Notes under the pieces: generated by a model
What the model saw: only the letters and a program-made list of their open reading frames with translations
Told to the model about the DNA's origin: nothing
Databases searched by the model: none
Translations under genes and position numbers: made by a program
Shown: piece by piece, positions 27,321 to 35,391 of the stretch
Layout of the letters: the number at the start of each line of letters is the position of its first letter
How positions within the stretch are numbered: position 1 is the stretch's first letter
Origin: Lysobacter auxotrophicus
Lineage (GTDB): Bacteria > Pseudomonadota > Gammaproteobacteria > Xanthomonadales > Xanthomonadaceae
Reading direction: 5' to 3'
NCBI RefSeq assembly: GCF_027924565.1
Contig: NZ_AP027041.1
Span: 186,001-250,000, forward strand
DNA length: 64,000 nucleotides

Positions 27321-28463
27321 ATGAACCGCCCAATTGCCCGTTTCGGTGCTGCCGTGCTGTTCGCGGCGCTTGCCCTTCCCGCACTCGCGCACGAGGCCTC
27401 GGCGGCGTCCAGCACGCCGACGCCGCAGGACGGCTACTTCCAGACCATCACGCCGGTCGCCGAGGGCGTCTGGCTGATTGCGCAGCCGCAGCCGTTCCAC
27501 ATCCAGCCCATCGGCAATGTCGTCGTGATCGAGCAGTCCGACGGCCTGGTGCTGATCGACGCCGGCGGGTCGCCCGGTGCAGGGCGGCGCATCGTCGAAC
27601 TCGTGCGTAGCGTCAGCGCCAAACCGGTGAAGGCGGTCGCGATCACGCACTGGCATGGCGACCACGTGCTGGGCGCGACGTCCATCGTGCAGGCGTGGCC
27701 AACGGCGGAGATCATCGCGACCGACGTCACCGACGCCCACCTGCGTGGGCGGTCGATGAAGGCGTACGCGAAGGGCTCGCCCGACGCCGCGTTGCAGGCG
27801 CAGTTCGACAAACGCCTCGATGGCGCGGAAACCTTCCTGCGCGACACGCTTGCCAAGCCCGACCTGTCCACGCGCGAACGCGACGGCTTCGAAGCGTCGC
27901 AACGGCTGTTGGCGCAATACCGACGCGACACGCGGGACCTCGTGCTCGTCTTGCCGACGCGCACGTTCGTGGATTCGCTGAAACTCGACGATGCGAGGCG
28001 TCCGGTCGAACTGCGGCATCCCGGCCGCGGCAACACCGACGGTGACCTGATCGCCTGGCTGCCGCGTCAACGTGTCATGGCGACCGGCGATCTCGTCGTC
28101 GCGCCGATTCCCTTCGGCTTCAACGCGTATCCCGCCGACTGGGAGCGCACGTTGCGAGCCATGCAGGCGCAACATCCGGCCGTGTGGATCCCGGGTCATG
28201 GCGCGGCGATGCGCGACGATGCGTACGTCGGGCGGGTCGTCGATCTCATCGGCCGCACACGCGATGCGATCGCGCCGCTCGCCGCGCAGGGCGTGACGAT
28301 CGACGAGGCGAAGAAACGCGTGAACCTGTCGGGCGACCGCGCGCATTTCGTCGGCGACGATGCGTGGCTCACGCGCTGGTTCGATCGCTATTGGACGCAG
28401 CCCTTCATCGATGCGGCGTGGCGCGAGGCGAAGGGCGAGCCGATCGAACAGGGCGAAGGCTGA
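27321..28463 (+). CDS. Exported MBL-fold hydrolase
   Basis: A 380-residue periplasmic protein with signal peptide (FGAAVLFAALALPALAHEAS). The zinc site is intact: HWHGDH at residues 110-115, then GNTDGD and WIPGHG. A long helical insert lies between (about 135-205). It resembles SoxH/quinoprotein-relay type proteins and class B3-like enzymes, but no feature shows beta-lactamase activity. ATG 27321 follows GTGGAGCCGCGCG. It ends one base before the convergent TPR/oxygenase gene. Confidence 0.88.
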   Translation: MNRPIARFGAAVLFAALALPALAHEASAASSTPTPQDGYFQTITPVAEGVWLIAQPQPFHIQPIGNVVVIEQSDGLVLIDAGGSPGAGRRIVELVRSVSAKPVKAVAITHWHGDHVLGATSIVQAWPTAEIIATDVTDAHLRGRSMKAYAKGSPDAALQAQFDKRLDGAETFLRDTLAKPDLSTRERDGFEASQRLLAQYRRDTRDLVLVLPTRTFVDSLKLDDARRPVELRHPGRGNTDGDLIAWLPRQRVMATGDLVVAPIPFGFNAYPADWERTLRAMQAQHPAVWIPGHGAAMRDDAYVGRVVDLIGRTRDAIAPLAAQGVTIDEAKKRVNLSGDRAHFVGDDAWLTRWFDRYWTQPFIDAAWREAKGEPIEQGEG

Positions 28464-30104
28464 TCACACCGCCGCAAGATCGAACGAAATGCTGATGCGC
28501 TCGCCGCTGCCGGCGTATGGCAGCGTGCGATGGAACAGGTAAGACGGGAACAGCAGCAGCGTGCCGACCTTCGGGCACAGCCGGCGCAGCGCGCCTTCCG
28601 GCGGTTGCGGCAGGCTCGCGAACGGACGGCCGAACTCGATCCAGCCCGCGTGCGTCGCATCATCGTCGCGGATCGCCGGCGGCAGCTCGACGTAATACGC
28701 ACCCGACAGCCAGGAATCCTCGTGGATGTGCGTGTCGATGAAGCCACGCTCGGCCGCCTGCGTGGCCCACACGTGCACGCGGTAGCGCGTGGGCACGTTA
28801 CGCAGGAAGACGTCGCCGGCGAGCGCGTCGGCGCCACCGCGTGCGTTGCGGCTGTCCACGAGGAACGCATCGATCGCCTCGCGCAGCCGCTGCTCGAAAC
28901 CGGTGATCGCTGCGGTGTGATCGGCGAGCAGGTCACCGCTCAGGTACGCGTTGCGTGCGGCAAGTCCGGCCGGCTCCCATCGCTGCTGGCTGTGACGACG
29001 GATGTCGTCGGCGAGCGCGTCGTGGAATGCGCGCGCATCGGCGAAGCCTTCAGGCGTCGGCAGCTCCACCACGTGAACGTGGCGATGCAGGCCGAGCCAC
29101 TGCGCGGCGCGCGCGGCATCGTGCTGTGCTTCCACGACGCCGAGGTGCGCGATCGTGCGCTGGTCGTCGGGAACATGGCGCAGTGCGTCCTGCAGTTCAT
29201 CGCGCGCTGCGTCGAGCTGGCCGTCGTGCAGCAGCGCGATGCCGTGCTGGCGATGCAGCGTCGGCGACGTCACGCCCATCGCCAGCGCCTGCGCGTAGAC
29301 GTTCACCGCGTCGCGCGTGTTGCGGTTGAGCTGCAGCTGCTCGCCGAGCGTATCGATGACGTCGATGTCGCGCGGCGCGAGTTCGAGGGCGCGGCGTGCG
29401 TGCGCTTCCGCCCCGGTCGGGTCGCTGAGCTTGCGCGACAGGATCGCCGCGTTGCGGTGCGCTTCGGCGAGCGCGGGATCGAGCTGGAGCGCGCGCAGCG
29501 CATGCTGCAGGCCTTCCTGCAGCGACTGGCGATCGAACAGGTTCGATTGCAGCGCCGCAAGCGACTGGTGCGCGCTCGCGTCGTTCGGCGCCAACTGCAG
29601 CGCGTTGCGCGCGGCGGCGATGGCGGCGGCGTATTCCTGCCGCTTGCCGTGCGCGGCGGCAAGGTTGTTCCAGGCTTCGGTCCAGTCGGGTTTCAGGCGC
29701 GCTGCAGCTTCGAACGCGTCAGCCGCCGTCGCGTAATCGCCCGCATGGAACGCCGCCGTCGCATAGCGGAACGCGGCGCGCGGTTCCTGCGGGAGCCGCT
29801 GCATCGCGATCGAAAGCGATGCGAGTGCGGCGTCGATCTCGCCGGCGCCCAGCTGCAACGTGCCGAGGTCGAGCGCCGTGGCGCCATCGTCCGGCCGCAG
29901 CGACAACGCACGTTGCAGCGCATCGCGCGACGCGCGCGCATCGCCCAGCGCCTGCAGCGCCATCGCGTACAGGCGCCACGCATCGAACGACTCCGGCGCG
30001 CGTTGCAGCGCGGCTTCGCAATCGGCGCGCGCCGGCGCCGGCTGCCCCTGCCGCAACGCGGCCCATGCGCGGCGCAGCAGCGGGACGACGTCGGCGCCGG
30101 TCAT
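28464..30104 (-). CDS. TPR protein with C-terminal 2OG-Fe(II) oxygenase-like domain
   Basis: A 546-residue protein. TPR units fill residues about 1-330. The C-terminal 200 residues match putative 2OG-Fe(II) oxygenases: HIHEDSWLSGAYYVELP supplies the HxD/E pair, FPSYLFHRTLPYAGSGERISISFD the distal His and the 2-oxoglutarate Arg. It may hydroxylate a protein bound by the TPRs; substrate unknown. Its ATG lies one base after the ggt stop codon, so translation is probably coupled to ggt. Confidence 0.85.
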   Translation of the reverse strand: MTGADVVPLLRRAWAALRQGQPAPARADCEAALQRAPESFDAWRLYAMALQALGDARASRDALQRALSLRPDDGATALDLGTLQLGAGEIDAALASLSIAMQRLPQEPRAAFRYATAAFHAGDYATAADAFEAAARLKPDWTEAWNNLAAAHGKRQEYAAAIAAARNALQLAPNDASAHQSLAALQSNLFDRQSLQEGLQHALRALQLDPALAEAHRNAAILSRKLSDPTGAEAHARRALELAPRDIDVIDTLGEQLQLNRNTRDAVNVYAQALAMGVTSPTLHRQHGIALLHDGQLDAARDELQDALRHVPDDQRTIAHLGVVEAQHDAARAAQWLGLHRHVHVVELPTPEGFADARAFHDALADDIRRHSQQRWEPAGLAARNAYLSGDLLADHTAAITGFEQRLREAIDAFLVDSRNARGGADALAGDVFLRNVPTRYRVHVWATQAAERGFIDTHIHEDSWLSGAYYVELPPAIRDDDATHAGWIEFGRPFASLPQPPEGALRRLCPKVGTLLLFPSYLFHRTLPYAGSGERISISFDLAAV

Positions 30105-30105
30105 C

Positions 30106-31818
30106 TCAGTAGCCTGCGGCCTGGCCGTCCTTGCGCGATTCGCTGGCGCCGACGTAACCGCCGTTCGGATTGACCATGATTGCCTGGTAGCCGCCGAACG
30201 GGCCGTCCGCGAAACGCACGCTGTGGCCCTTTCGCATCAGCGCTCGGACGGTTTCGTACGGAAAACCCGATTCCAGGTCGAGTTCGCCGCCGTCGGCCAT
30301 CGCGGTGGCCTGGCCGGCCGGATCGGTGCTGCCATCGTGCTGGATGCGCGGCGCGTCGCCGGCTTCCTGCAGGTTCATGCCGAAGTCCACCAGGTTCATG
30401 ATGATCTGCGCATGCCCCTGCGGCTGCATCGCGCCGCCCATCACGCCGAAGCTCAGCCACGGCTTTCCGTCCTTCGTCGCGAAGGCGGGAATGATGGTGT
30501 GGAACGGCCGCTTGCCGGGCGCGAAGGAATTGGGATGGCCTTCCTTCAGCACGAACTGCTCGCCGCGATCCTGGAAGATGAAGCCGAGCCCCGGCGCCGC
30601 CATGCCGCTGCCCATGCCGCGATAGTTCGACTGGATCAGCGACACCATCATTCCGTCGGCATCGGCGACGGTCATGTAGATCGTGTCGCCTTCGTTGAGC
30701 TGCGGGATCACGCCCGGCTCCACCGCGCTCGCCGCCTTGTCCATCGAGATCAGCTTGCCGCGTTCGCGCGCATAGGGCTTGGAAATCAGCTTCGCGGTCG
30801 GCGTCTGGTAGAAATCCGGATCGGCGTACGACGCGGCGCGATCGGCGAACGCGAGCTTCTTGGCCTCGGCGAACAGGTGCACGTGCTCGGGGCTGCCGAA
30901 GCCGTAGGACGCAAGGTCGTAGGGTTCGAGCAGGTTGAGGATCTGCAGCGCCGCGATGCCCTGGCCGTTCGGCGGCAGTTCCCACACGTCGACGCCGCGG
31001 TAGTTCGTGCTGACCGGATCGACCCAGTCGCCGTGGTGCGCGGCCAGGTCCTCGTAGCTCAGGAACCCGCCATTGGCCTTGAAATACGCATCGATCGTGC
31101 GCGCGATGTCGCCCTTGTAGAACGCGTCGCGACCGCCGCTGGCGATCATCGAAAGCGTGCTGGCGAGGTTGGGGTTCTTCCACATCTCGCCGGTACGCGG
31201 GGCGCGGCGTTTGCCGTTCGCGTCGGCAACGGTGAACTGCTCGGCGAAACCCGGCCACTTGGACAGCGTCGGCACGCTGCGGCCCCAGTAGTACGCGATG
31301 ACCTCATGCACCGGGTGGCCTTCGCGCGCGTAGCGGATCGCCGGTGCGAGGTCGTCCGCGATCGGCTTGCGGCCGAAGCGTTCGTGCAGCGCGAACCAGG
31401 CGTCGACCGTGCCCGGCACCGTTACCGGCAACGGGCCGTGCGGCGGGATGTCCTTCAGGCCGCGGCGCTGGAATTCGGCCAGCGTCAGCGACTTGGGCGA
31501 GCGGCCGGAGCCGTTGTAGCCGTGCAGCTTCTTCGTCTTCGGATCCCAGACGATGGCGAACAGGTCGCCGCCGATGCCGTTGCCGGTGGGTTCCATCAGG
31601 CCGAGCGCCGCATTGGCCGCGATGGCCGCATCGACCGCGCTGCCGCCGGACTTCATCACGTCCAGCGCGATCTGCGTGGCGAGGGGATGGGACGTCGCGG
31701 CGATCGCGTGCGGGGCATAGACCTCGCTCCGCGTCGCGAACGGTTTGCCGGTGATGCGGTCGGCGCACATGGCGGTGAAGGGCAGGCTCAGCAGGACGGA
31801 GGCGAACAGCAGGCGCAT
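30106..31818 (-). CDS. ggt: Gamma-glutamyltransferase
   Basis: A 570-residue periplasmic Ntn-hydrolase. The signal peptide is MRLLFASVLLSLPFTAMC then A. The large subunit contains LMEPTGNGIGGDLFAIVWD and the substrate region YNGSGRSPK. Autoprocessing should occur before Thr379 in EGDTIYMTVAD, which aligns by distance with the usual nucleophile. The small subunit contains GGAMQPQGHAQIIMNLVDFG. It transfers or hydrolyses the gamma-glutamyl group of glutathione and related peptides. It is followed immediately by the TPR/oxygenase gene. Confidence 0.93.
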   Translation of the reverse strand: MRLLFASVLLSLPFTAMCADRITGKPFATRSEVYAPHAIAATSHPLATQIALDVMKSGGSAVDAAIAANAALGLMEPTGNGIGGDLFAIVWDPKTKKLHGYNGSGRSPKSLTLAEFQRRGLKDIPPHGPLPVTVPGTVDAWFALHERFGRKPIADDLAPAIRYAREGHPVHEVIAYYWGRSVPTLSKWPGFAEQFTVADANGKRRAPRTGEMWKNPNLASTLSMIASGGRDAFYKGDIARTIDAYFKANGGFLSYEDLAAHHGDWVDPVSTNYRGVDVWELPPNGQGIAALQILNLLEPYDLASYGFGSPEHVHLFAEAKKLAFADRAASYADPDFYQTPTAKLISKPYARERGKLISMDKAASAVEPGVIPQLNEGDTIYMTVADADGMMVSLIQSNYRGMGSGMAAPGLGFIFQDRGEQFVLKEGHPNSFAPGKRPFHTIIPAFATKDGKPWLSFGVMGGAMQPQGHAQIIMNLVDFGMNLQEAGDAPRIQHDGSTDPAGQATAMADGGELDLESGFPYETVRALMRKGHSVRFADGPFGGYQAIMVNPNGGYVGASESRKDGQAAGY

Positions 31819-31921
31819 GACGTACGGAATCCCCGGAAGCAGGTCGCATCCTAGCGCGACGGCGGGCGGGGATTGGGGCGCCTGGCGCGAAGGTCCGACA
31901 GGACCGATGGCCGTACGCTGT

Positions 31922-32003
31922 GGCCGCCCGGGCGAGCGGCGCTCACCCGGAAGCCTGCACTGACGCAGCGCAAAACCCGGGCGCGCGTCGCTTGCCCGGG
32001 CTA
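31922..32003. repeat. REP-like inverted pair (family A)
   Basis: GGCCGCCCGGGCGAGCGGCG then CTCACCCGG at the left and AACCCGGGCGCGCGTCGCTT then GCCCGGGCTAC at the right. It lies in the gap between ggt and the small exported protein gene. Confidence 0.65.
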
Positions 32004-32028
32004 CGCGTGCTGCAACTTCAGACCGACC

Positions 32029-32658
32029 TTACGGCCAGGTCGGCGGATCCTTCGACCACGCGGCCTGCACTTCGGCCAGCGCCGAGCGCTCGCTGTCGCT
32101 CCAGTCGGGCAGCAGGCTGGCGAACTTCGATGCGGTGTTCCACTGCTGCGGCTCGGTGCGGACGGCGGCGGCGTACCACTGCACGGCTTCGTCCTTGCGG
32201 CCGACCGACCACAGCGACAGCGCCAGCGTCGGCGGCATCCACGAGGCGGTGACGGCGCGCGACTCGACCAGCAGCTTCCACTGGGTGAAGGCGCCTTCGA
32301 CGTCGCCGGCGCGGTACAGGTCCCAGCCGTAGTTCCACACCACGGCGCGCCATAGGGCGTCGCTGCGGTCGATGGCGCCCAGCGCGCGGGTGTACAGCTG
32401 CCTGCCCAGGTCGGTGCGGCCGGCGGTCATCGCAAGATGCGCAAGCTGCGCGACTTCGCCCTTGGCGCGCGGATTGCGCTCGATCGCCTTTACCAGTTTT
32501 TCGGTGGCGGCGTCGCCGGTTTCGCGCACGGCGATCACCGGTTTGACGGTGTTCGCGTCGGCGTCGAAGTAGAACTCCGCCGGACGCGGCAGGCTTTGCG
32601 CCGACACGGCGCTGGAGACGGCCAGAAGGGCCGTCGCGAAAAGAGTGCGACCAAGCAT
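32029..32658 (-). CDS. Exported TPR-like hypothetical protein
   Basis: 209 residues with a signal peptide (MLGRTLFATALLAVSSAVSA then QS). The mature part is alpha-helical with spaced Trp, Ala and Leu (ALWRAVVWNYGWDLYRAGDV, PTLALSLWSVGRKDEAVQWY), consistent with three or four degenerate TPR/SEL1-like units. A periplasmic binding or scaffold role is likely, but nothing specific can be said. ATG 32658 is preceded by GGGGGATTCACAC. Confidence 0.75.
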   Translation of the reverse strand: MLGRTLFATALLAVSSAVSAQSLPRPAEFYFDADANTVKPVIAVRETGDAATEKLVKAIERNPRAKGEVAQLAHLAMTAGRTDLGRQLYTRALGAIDRSDALWRAVVWNYGWDLYRAGDVEGAFTQWKLLVESRAVTASWMPPTLALSLWSVGRKDEAVQWYAAAVRTEPQQWNTASKFASLLPDWSDSERSALAEVQAAWSKDPPTWP

Positions 32659-32816
32659 GTGTGAATCCCCCTGTGCAACGCAGCAATCCTAACCCGTACT
32701 TGGGACGGACCGCGCGCCGCCGGTGCGCCGGGCGTCCCATTCCGCGGTATCGGCACCGTGCGGCCAAGCCGCAGTGCCGGATCGGCAAGATGGGACGGGG
32801 CGCCCACTTGGCGCCC

Positions 32817-32848
32817 GCTCCGGACCGGCATAGGGCCGGCCCGGAGCC
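32817..32848 (-). terminator. Hairpin downstream of the hexosaminidase gene
   Basis: GCTCCGG-ACCGGC and GGCCGGC-CCGGAGC form a long GC-rich stem around ATAG, about 30 bp after the hexosaminidase stop. There is no long T run, so it may be a weak terminator or an mRNA-stabilising hairpin. A second hairpin GGGCGCCCACTTGGCGCCC lies at about 32799-32816. Confidence 0.5.
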
Positions 32849-32879
32849 TGGGCGGTGTGCTTCCGGACGGCTTGCCCCC

Positions 32880-35273
32880 TCAGCGCGCCGCCGGCAGCAG
32901 CGCGACCTCGTCCACGACCCACATCGGGTTGTATTCGCCCGAGGCGAAGGTGAAGCACAGGTCGTGGCGGCCTGCCTGCGTCGGCATCGGCGCCGTCAGC
33001 GTGGTCAGGCCGTCCGACTTGCGCGCCGGCGCGAGCGGCAACACGGCGATCGGCTCGCCCTCGCAGCCGTCCAGCCGCACTTCCAGCGCGCCGCCCGGGA
33101 TCTTCGCCGGGCGCGTGACGACCTTGCTGGCTTCCTTCCACAGCGCGTAGTTGTGCGGCAGCTGGCCGACGCGGACTTCCACCGTGGCGATGCCGTCCAG
33201 CTGCGCGGCGTCGTAGATCCAGCACGGATCGAACACGTCGGCCAGCAGCAGGCGGCGGTCGCCGTCCTTGCCGTCGGACGGCGCGTCGTCCTCCATGCGC
33301 AGCATCAGGTCCTTCTTGCACGAACGCAGCGCGTTGCTGGTCCGGGCACGCAGGCTGCGCACGTCGAGTTCGAACGTACGCGCGGCGGCGAGCACGCGAT
33401 CGTCGGCGAACGCGTTGGCCTTGACCGTCGTCGGCAGCGGCAGTTCCAGCGGATGCGTGTACACCGGCGAGGTCGCCGCCGGCTCGGTGCCGTCGAGCGT
33501 GTAGCGGATCGTGCCGAAACCGGACTGGCTGGTCAGCGCGAGCGAGCCCTTGCCATCGGCGATGGGCTGCGGCGTGAAGCGCACCGCGAACGCGCTATCG
33601 GATGCGTCGAAGCCGGTCAGGCGGTAGCGCTCCATCTGGAAGGCCATGCGCTGCAGGAAATCGTCCCAGTCCAGGCGCGATTCCGGCGACCACGTGACTT
33701 CGGCGAGCGCGGCGCCGCGCGGGAACATCGCACGTTCCACGCGCTCCATCGTGCGGTGGTGCTCGGTCCACAGGTTCCCCTGCGCGCCCAGCACGTGCCG
33801 CGCCTGTTCCGCGTTCAACTGCACCGGCACGACCTTGAAGCCGTACACGTCCTTGAGCGACTTCACGTCCAGGCGCCCCGGGGTTTCGTCAGCCGCGTCG
33901 CTCTGCACGTGGTTGAGGTAGAGGTCCGGCGAGGGCGACAGCACCACGTCGTGCCCGGCGCGCGCGGCTTCGATCGCGCCATCCGTGCCGCGCCACGACA
34001 TCACCGCCGCATCCGCCGGCGGGCCGCCTTCCAGGATCTCGTCCCAGCCGATCATCCGCTTGCCGTGCGCTTCGATGTACTTGCCGAGCCGGCCCATGAA
34101 CCAGCTCTGCAGCTGCATGTCGTCCTTCAGGCGCAGTTCCTTGCGCTTGGCCTGCACGGTGGCCGACTGCTCCCACTGGTCCTTCGCGGCCTCGTCGCCG
34201 CCCAGGTGGAAATAGCGGCCCGGGAACAGCGGCATCATTTCGTCGAGCACGTTCTCCAGGAACTTGAACGTGTTGTCGTCGACGTTGAACAGCCAGGTGT
34301 TGATGCCCCAGTCGGGCGACACCGGCGGCGCCGTGCCCGGCACGCCGAACTCCGGGTACGAGGCGATGGCCGCCTGCGCGTGGCCCGGCAGGTCGAATTC
34401 CGGCACGACGGTGATGTAGCGATCGGCGGCGTACTTCACGATGTCGCGGATCTCGTCCTGCGTATAGAAACCGCAATACGGCTTCGGCTTGCCCTTCGCG
34501 TCGCGTCCTGCCGCGCCGGCGGGAATGCGGCAGCCACCGACCTGCGTGAGCTTCGGATACTGCTTGATCTCCACGCGCCAGCCCTGGTCGTCGGTGAGAT
34601 GCCAGTGGAAGGTGTTGAGCTTGTGCAGCGCCATCTGGTCGAGCAGCGTCTTCACTTCGTCCGGCGTGCGGAAGTGGCGCGCGACGTCGAGCATCAGCCC
34701 GCGCCAGCCGAACCGCGGCGCATCCTCGATGCGTTGCGCGGCGATCGAGGCCTCACCCTGCGCGCCGTCGGCGAGCAGCTGCCACAGCGTCACCGCGCCG
34801 TAGAACAGGCCGGCCGGCTTGCGCGCGCTGACCTTCGTGCCTTGCGGCGTGATGTCGACGACGTACGCTTCGTCGCCTTCCGGCGCGATGTTCGCGTCGA
34901 TGGCGAACACGACGCCCGCGCCTTCGGCCGCGCCGCCGACCTGCGGCGCGAAGCCGCGTGCCGTCTGCACGCGCGCGGCGAAATCCTGCGCGATGCGCGT
35001 GGCCTCGGCATCGGTGCCTGCGACTGCAATGCGCGACTGCGGCCCGAAGGCGAAGCGCCCGTCGCGCAGTTCGACCTTCGCCGGGCGCGGAATGACTGGC
35101 GTCGCGGCGGCGCTGGCGGAAATCGTCGTCGTTGCCGTCGATGGTGTCGTATCCGCCGGCTTCGCGGCGGTGGTGCCGGTCGCGTCCGCCGCCGGCGCGT
35201 CGTCGCGCTTGCAGCCGGACAGTCCCATCGCCATCGCCACGGCGGCGAGTCCCAGAACGAGTTGCCGTTTCAT
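32880..35273 (-). CDS. GH20 beta-N-acetylhexosaminidase lipoprotein
   Basis: A 797-residue exo-enzyme releasing GlcNAc from chito-oligosaccharides. The start MKRQLVLGLAAVAMAMGLSG then C is a lipoprotein signal. Domain order: GH20b N-terminal (about 55-170), GH20 TIM barrel (about 185-540) with catalytic Asp360-Glu361 in YFHLGGDEAAKDQWEQ, and FHWHLTDDQGWR and PEFDLPGHAQA nearby. A Fn3-like stretch follows, then a C-terminal beta-rich carbohydrate-binding-like region (about 660-797). It lies downstream of the TonB receptor and kinase genes, which points to NAG utilisation. ATG 35273 follows AGGGAGTG. Confidence 0.95.
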   Translation of the reverse strand: MKRQLVLGLAAVAMAMGLSGCKRDDAPAADATGTTAAKPADTTPSTATTTISASAAATPVIPRPAKVELRDGRFAFGPQSRIAVAGTDAEATRIAQDFAARVQTARGFAPQVGGAAEGAGVVFAIDANIAPEGDEAYVVDITPQGTKVSARKPAGLFYGAVTLWQLLADGAQGEASIAAQRIEDAPRFGWRGLMLDVARHFRTPDEVKTLLDQMALHKLNTFHWHLTDDQGWRVEIKQYPKLTQVGGCRIPAGAAGRDAKGKPKPYCGFYTQDEIRDIVKYAADRYITVVPEFDLPGHAQAAIASYPEFGVPGTAPPVSPDWGINTWLFNVDDNTFKFLENVLDEMMPLFPGRYFHLGGDEAAKDQWEQSATVQAKRKELRLKDDMQLQSWFMGRLGKYIEAHGKRMIGWDEILEGGPPADAAVMSWRGTDGAIEAARAGHDVVLSPSPDLYLNHVQSDAADETPGRLDVKSLKDVYGFKVVPVQLNAEQARHVLGAQGNLWTEHHRTMERVERAMFPRGAALAEVTWSPESRLDWDDFLQRMAFQMERYRLTGFDASDSAFAVRFTPQPIADGKGSLALTSQSGFGTIRYTLDGTEPAATSPVYTHPLELPLPTTVKANAFADDRVLAAARTFELDVRSLRARTSNALRSCKKDLMLRMEDDAPSDGKDGDRRLLLADVFDPCWIYDAAQLDGIATVEVRVGQLPHNYALWKEASKVVTRPAKIPGGALEVRLDGCEGEPIAVLPLAPARKSDGLTTLTAPMPTQAGRHDLCFTFASGEYNPMWVVDEVALLPAAR

Positions 35274-35320
35274 CACTCCCTCACTCTCCTGTCGCGTGCG
35301 CCGCGTGGGCGCCGGAAACA

Positions 35321-35347
35321 AGCGGGCCCGGCATGACCGGGCCCGCT
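35321..35347 (-). terminator. Intrinsic terminator after the TonB receptor gene
   Basis: AGCGGGCCCGG (35321-35331) and CCGGGCCCGCT (35337-35347) form an 11-bp perfect stem with a 5-nt loop. On the minus strand it is followed by TGTTTCC. It lies 45 bp after the receptor stop, so transcription into the hexosaminidase gene is at least partly limited. Confidence 0.75.
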
Positions 35348-35391
35348 GTACTCGCACCAGACACCGTCCGGTGCATTTACCACTACTGCGA

